Shown: positions 7,068 through 9,486 of the stretch, piece by piece | How the letters are laid out: each line of letters starts with the position of its first letter | Position numbering within the stretch: position 1 is the first letter of the stretch | DNA from: Acidobacteriota bacterium | Lineage (GTDB): Bacteria; Acidobacteriota; UBA6911 | DNA length: 9,486 bases | Assembly: GCA_017860075.1 (NCBI GenBank) | Contig: JAFNAH010000031.1 | Span: forward strand, 1-9,486 | Direction of reading: 5' to 3' | Made by a program: the position numbers and the translations under genes | The notes under the pieces: model-generated | The model's input: only the letters and a program-made list of their open reading frames with translations | The model's database searches: none | Told to the model about the DNA's origin: nothing

Positions 7068-8576
7068 CTAGGGTTTGACGATGCTGGTATAGAAGGTTGA
7101 GGTGCTATACCGCCCCTGCCTTGAGTTCACGTCCAGGAACTTCAGTACCACTGCCTCCCCGCTCTTCAGCCCTCTCACGATATCCAGGAGATCCTGTGCG
7201 GAACCGATCTGCTTCCCATTGGCCGCCACGACGATCTGGACATGACCCGGCTCCTGGCCGTTCAGCCCGGCATCCTCGGCGAGACTTCCCGGCTTCACCG
7301 ACAGGATCAGGGCTCCGCCGGAAACGCCGATCTCCTGAGCAATCCGGGAGGGAACGTTGTCAAAATTGAGCCCGATCTCGGGCTTCCTCTCTTCCTTCTT
7401 CTCCTCGAAGCTGTAGGATCCCGGTTCCTGCTCCTGGTTCTCGAACTTCCTTTCGCCGACCGCGACGTCGAAGGTCATTTCCTTGCCAAATCGCACGACT
7501 GTCGCCTTGGCGCTCTGGCCAGGAGGTGTATTGGCCACAGCCATGCGCAGATCCTGCACGGAGTAGATCTTGGCGCTGCCGAAGCCCACGATCACGTCCT
7601 CGGGCTTTATCCCGGCCTTGGCGGCAGGGGAATTCTCCGAAGGATTGCCGTTTTCGTCCGTCAAGGCCGTGATGAGCACGCCCGACCCCTGCTTCACGCC
7701 AAAGTACTTCGCCATCTCGGGCGTAAAAGGAAGCGTGTTCATGTTGACGCCAAGCCAGCCTCGCAGGACCTTCCCCTTGTCCAGAATCTGGTTATAGATG
7801 TTGACGAAGATATGCGACGGGACGGCGAAGCCGACGCCGGCGTTCGACCGCGACGAGGTGGAAATGAAACTGTTGATTCCGACCACCTCGCCGTTCATAT
7901 TCACCAAAGGCCCGCCGCTATTGCCCGGATTTATGGCAGCATCGGTCTGCAGGTAATCGTTGAACAGCATCTGAAGGGAAGATGTGGTGCTGGCGTCAAA
8001 AACGCGGCCTGCAACTGAGATAATCCCGGCCGTCACAGTCTGCTCAAGCCCGAACGGGCTGCCGATTGCGAGGACCCAATCCCCCACCTTCATGGCCTTT
8101 GAATCGCCAATTGTGGCGGCGGTAAGGGGTTTTTCCGCGTCGATCTTGATGACCGCGATGTCCGACAGGCTATCCGTCCCGATGACCTTGGCAGAATAGC
8201 TCTCCCCTCCGGGGAGGCTGACCTTGATCTTGGTGGCCCCTTCAACAACATGGGTGTTTGTAACGATATAGCCCTTCGGGTCCACGATAATCCCGGATCC
8301 AAGGCTGTTGCGCGTGAATTCCTCCGGCATGTTCGGCATCGGGAAGAAGCGATGGAAGAAATCCTGCATCGGATCTTCCTGGTCCTCGTCCGGCGACTGT
8401 CTCGGCGTGCCCCGCCGCTGTCTCATCTGAACAACCTCTTCCGTGTTGATGTTGACAACCGCGGGTTCAACACGCTTGGCGACATCCTCGAACGCCTGGG
8501 AAAGCTGCAGCGAGCGCCAGTACCGCAAAAACCATGAGGAAAGACACCACCCGTTTTCCGGGTTTGACGAAACCAT
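7068..8576 (-). CDS. HtrA/DegP-type periplasmic serine protease, frameshifted from its signal peptide
   Basis: HtrA proteases degrade misfolded proteins outside the cytoplasm and often also act as chaperones. The trypsin-like domain carries the triad His109 (TNTHVV), Asp139 (LSDIAVI) and Ser220 (GNSGGP). PDZ1 spans about 272-375 (LRGWLGV, GIKPEDVIVGF). A charged Glu/Lys linker follows (377-400), then PDZ2 (about 400-485). All 502 residues are in one frame. The first 25, from MVSSNPENGW, look unnatural, contain no signal peptide, and have no ribosome site. The real start is almost certainly the ATG at 8592 in another frame, with the frame change near 8498-8503; joined there, the protein would be about 507 residues and typical of the family. 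I cannot tell whether it corresponds to DegP, DegQ or DegS, so I give no symbol. A hairpin follows the stop. Confidence 0.93.
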   Translation of the reverse strand: MVSSNPENGWCLSSWFLRYWRSLQLSQAFEDVAKRVEPAVVNINTEEVVQMRQRRGTPRQSPDEDQEDPMQDFFHRFFPMPNMPEEFTRNSLGSGIIVDPKGYIVTNTHVVEGATKIKVSLPGGESYSAKVIGTDSLSDIAVIKIDAEKPLTAATIGDSKAMKVGDWVLAIGSPFGLEQTVTAGIISVAGRVFDASTTSSLQMLFNDYLQTDAAINPGNSGGPLVNMNGEVVGINSFISTSSRSNAGVGFAVPSHIFVNIYNQILDKGKVLRGWLGVNMNTLPFTPEMAKYFGVKQGSGVLITALTDENGNPSENSPAAKAGIKPEDVIVGFGSAKIYSVQDLRMAVANTPPGQSAKATVVRFGKEMTFDVAVGERKFENQEQEPGSYSFEEKKEERKPEIGLNFDNVPSRIAQEIGVSGGALILSVKPGSLAEDAGLNGQEPGHVQIVVAANGKQIGSAQDLLDIVRGLKSGEAVVLKFLDVNSRQGRYSTSTFYTSIVKP

Positions 8577-8592
8577 CCAGGATACTTTTCAT
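8467..8592 (-). other. True 5' end of the htrA gene: ribosome site and signal peptide, one frame off
   Basis: An ATG at 8592-8590, preceded by GGAGGAG 4 bases upstream, opens a 41-residue frame. It begins MKSILDGFVKPGKR, has a hydrophobic core VVSFLMVFAVLALAAA (15-30), and then degenerates to FPGVRGCRQAC before a TGA at 8469-8467. This is a textbook Sec signal peptide: positive n-region, hydrophobic h-region, Ala-rich end. Dropping one base from the TTTCCC run (8503-8498, minus strand) makes ALAAA continue as SQAFEDVAKRVEPAVV, the protease frame. I list it apart from the protease because the sequence as given does not join them. Confidence 0.85.
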
Positions 8593-8632
8593 AGACTCCT
8601 CCGGGCCTCTGTTTTCACCATCGTGCAGAGTA

Positions 8633-8661
8633 ATTCTACGTGAGCTTGTCCCATATGTTCC
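8633..8661 (-). promoter_or_regulatory. Possible extracytoplasmic-stress (ECF sigma) promoter for htrA
   Basis: GGAACAT (8661-8655) resembles the GGAACTT -35 box of sigmaE-type promoters. Sixteen bases later TAGAAT (8638-8633) could be a -10 box, closer to a sigma70 form than to the sigmaE TCTGA form. Transcription would begin about 35 bases before the ATG at 8592. E. coli degP is controlled by sigmaE, which makes the idea reasonable, but the match is partial. Confidence 0.25.
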
Positions 8662-8758
8662 AGATCTATGGTCAAAATCGGGGGTTGGAAGGATGAGTTT
8701 TCAGCTCGACTTTGCCTCTCCCTGCTGAAAGGCGAATGGAAGGTACCCGGGGTCGGTG

Positions 8759-8853
8759 TCGCAATCGGTACCGAACCGTATCGGCCCCAAGCCTGGAGTC
8801 TGTCGAGCCCTCATGATTCCGAACGCCGATAGCGATCCCGATTCCGATTCCGA
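8759..8853. repeat. Imperfect inverted repeat with hexamer-rich arms (GATTCC / ATCGG)
   Basis: The right arm (8826-8853) is built from near-copies of a hexamer: GATAGC, GATCCC, GATTCC, GATTCC, with another GATTCC at 8815-8820. The left arm (8759-8784) begins TCGCAATCGGTACCG and reads as a degenerate reverse complement of the right arm. They could fold into a long imperfect stem with a roughly 40-base loop. It sits just after the stop of the upstream transporter gene (8867) and may act as its transcript end. Elsewhere in the 8593-8866 gap is TTTCAGC (8699-8705) pairing with GCTGAAA (8724-8730), and the possible htrA promoter; no gene is visible. Confidence 0.4.
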
Positions 8854-8866
8854 CATCCCGAACCCT

Positions 8867-9486
8867 TCAAGCGTTGTTCCCCGCCCGGCGATACTCCGAC
8901 GTGATTATTCCTGTAATCACCAGGATGCCCCCGAACCACTCCCTGGTTCCAAGGGTCTGGTCCAGCAGCAGGTAGGCAAATATGGCGGCGAAGAAGGGTT
9001 CAATGCTGAAGATCAGCGCGGTCCGGTTCGGGGTCGTGAACCTCTGGGCCCAGTTCTGCACATAGTAGGCGACGGCGGTGGCCAGGACTCCCAGAATGAA
9101 TATGTAAACGCCAAGAGCGGGGTCCCAGACTCTCGACGATCGGCAAAATGATCGTGCTCAGCACCGCGCTGCCCGCTATCTGCAGGGCCACGAGCTGCCG
9201 GTAGTCGCCCTCGGTGACATACCTGCCGACGTAAAGGATGTGGAAGGCGAATACGAAAGCGCAGATGAGCGTGAGCACGTCGCCGCGGTTCAGGGAGAGT
9301 TCCAGGCTTTCGAGAGTCAGCAGGCCCAGGCCTGCGGTCGCGATGACCACTCCCGCAACAGTCTGCCGCCGAGGCCGGTGATGAAAGAGGAGAAAGCCGA
9401 GCACCGGAACGAGCAGCACCGATAGAGCGGTGATGAAGGCTGATCGCGCCGGGCTGGTAGTGCGAAGCCCGAGCGTCTGGAAAATG
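8867..9486 (-). CDS. EamA/DMT-family transporter, 5' end outside window, one frameshift
   Basis: EamA proteins are inner-membrane carriers, usually with ten helices in two repeats, that export amino acids or other metabolites; the substrate here is unknown. From 9485 the frame reads FQTLGLRTTSPARSAF then hydrophobic helices, reaching PIVESLGP at about 9120. There the family sequence moves to the next frame (ALGVYIFILGVLATAVAYY, then TTPNRTALIFSIEPFFAAIF), ending EYRRAGNNA at the stop 8869-8867. Without a shift the first frame runs on as an Arg/His-rich, non-membrane tail to a stop at 9002-9000. About 205 residues and seven membrane helices are visible, so about 90 residues are missing upstream. 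The shift lies at the GGGG run 9119-9122 (+ strand); one G fewer restores the frame. It could be a sequence error or a real disabling mutation. Confidence 0.85.

Noticed and set aside
6971..7078. Small plus-strand frame starting MILEKMQAVCWF in the htrA-ald gap
   Set aside because: 35 codons with only a weak GGTGGA upstream, and it runs through the 7026-7057 hairpin and into the htrA stop. Nothing else supports it.
8490..8510. Programmed ribosomal frameshifting in htrA
   Set aside because: The site (GCT TTC CCA) is not a known +1 shift motif, no slow codon or stop lies right after it, and HtrA genes are not known to use recoding. A plain extra base is more likely.
1..9486. CRISPR array, transposon, phage, toxin-antitoxin or defence genes, tRNA or rRNA
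   Set aside because: I saw no regularly spaced identical repeats, no transposase- or integrase-like protein, no tRNA-like cloverleaf and no rRNA segment; the identified genes account for nearly all the sequence.

Overview
All genes in this window lie on the minus strand, so they are transcribed from high to low coordinates. The DNA is GC-rich. The gene set suggests a free-living bacterium with a Gram-negative type envelope: an exported HtrA-type protease and a heat-shock operon in the order hrcA-grpE-dnaK-dnaJ-rsmE. I would guess Acidobacteriota or a similar deep-branching phylum, but this rests on impression and no marker gene settles it.

In transcription order: (1) 9486-8867 is the 3' part of an EamA/DMT-family membrane transporter whose reading frame is broken once at a GGGG run. 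(2) 8592-7068 is an HtrA/DegP serine protease. Its ribosome site and signal peptide are in a different frame from the protease body, so there is an apparent one-base insertion near 8500. It is followed by a hairpin at 7026-7057. (3) 6811-5699 is an intact alanine dehydrogenase gene (ald). (4) 5450-1885 is hrcA-grpE-dnaK, very tightly packed (a 4-base overlap, then a 3-base gap), with a good sigma70-type promoter at 5508-5480. (5) After a 104-base gap with AT-rich patches comes dnaJ, and 9 bases later rsmE, which runs out of the window.

The main theme is protein quality control. HrcA is the heat-shock repressor, GrpE/DnaK/DnaJ form the cytoplasmic Hsp70 machine, and HtrA degrades or refolds damaged proteins outside the cytoplasm. 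RsmE modifies 16S rRNA and commonly travels with dnaJ. Ald (alanine/pyruvate interconversion) and the transporter look like unrelated neighbours.

The points most worth a second look are the two same-direction frameshifts 620 bases apart, the lack of a recognisable CIRCE operator although hrcA is present, a cysteine-rich DnaK with a CXXC motif and no acidic tail, and a different degenerate short-repeat family in each of the three larger intergenic gaps. I found no CRISPR array, transposon, phage gene, tRNA or rRNA, and no clearly new multi-gene system.
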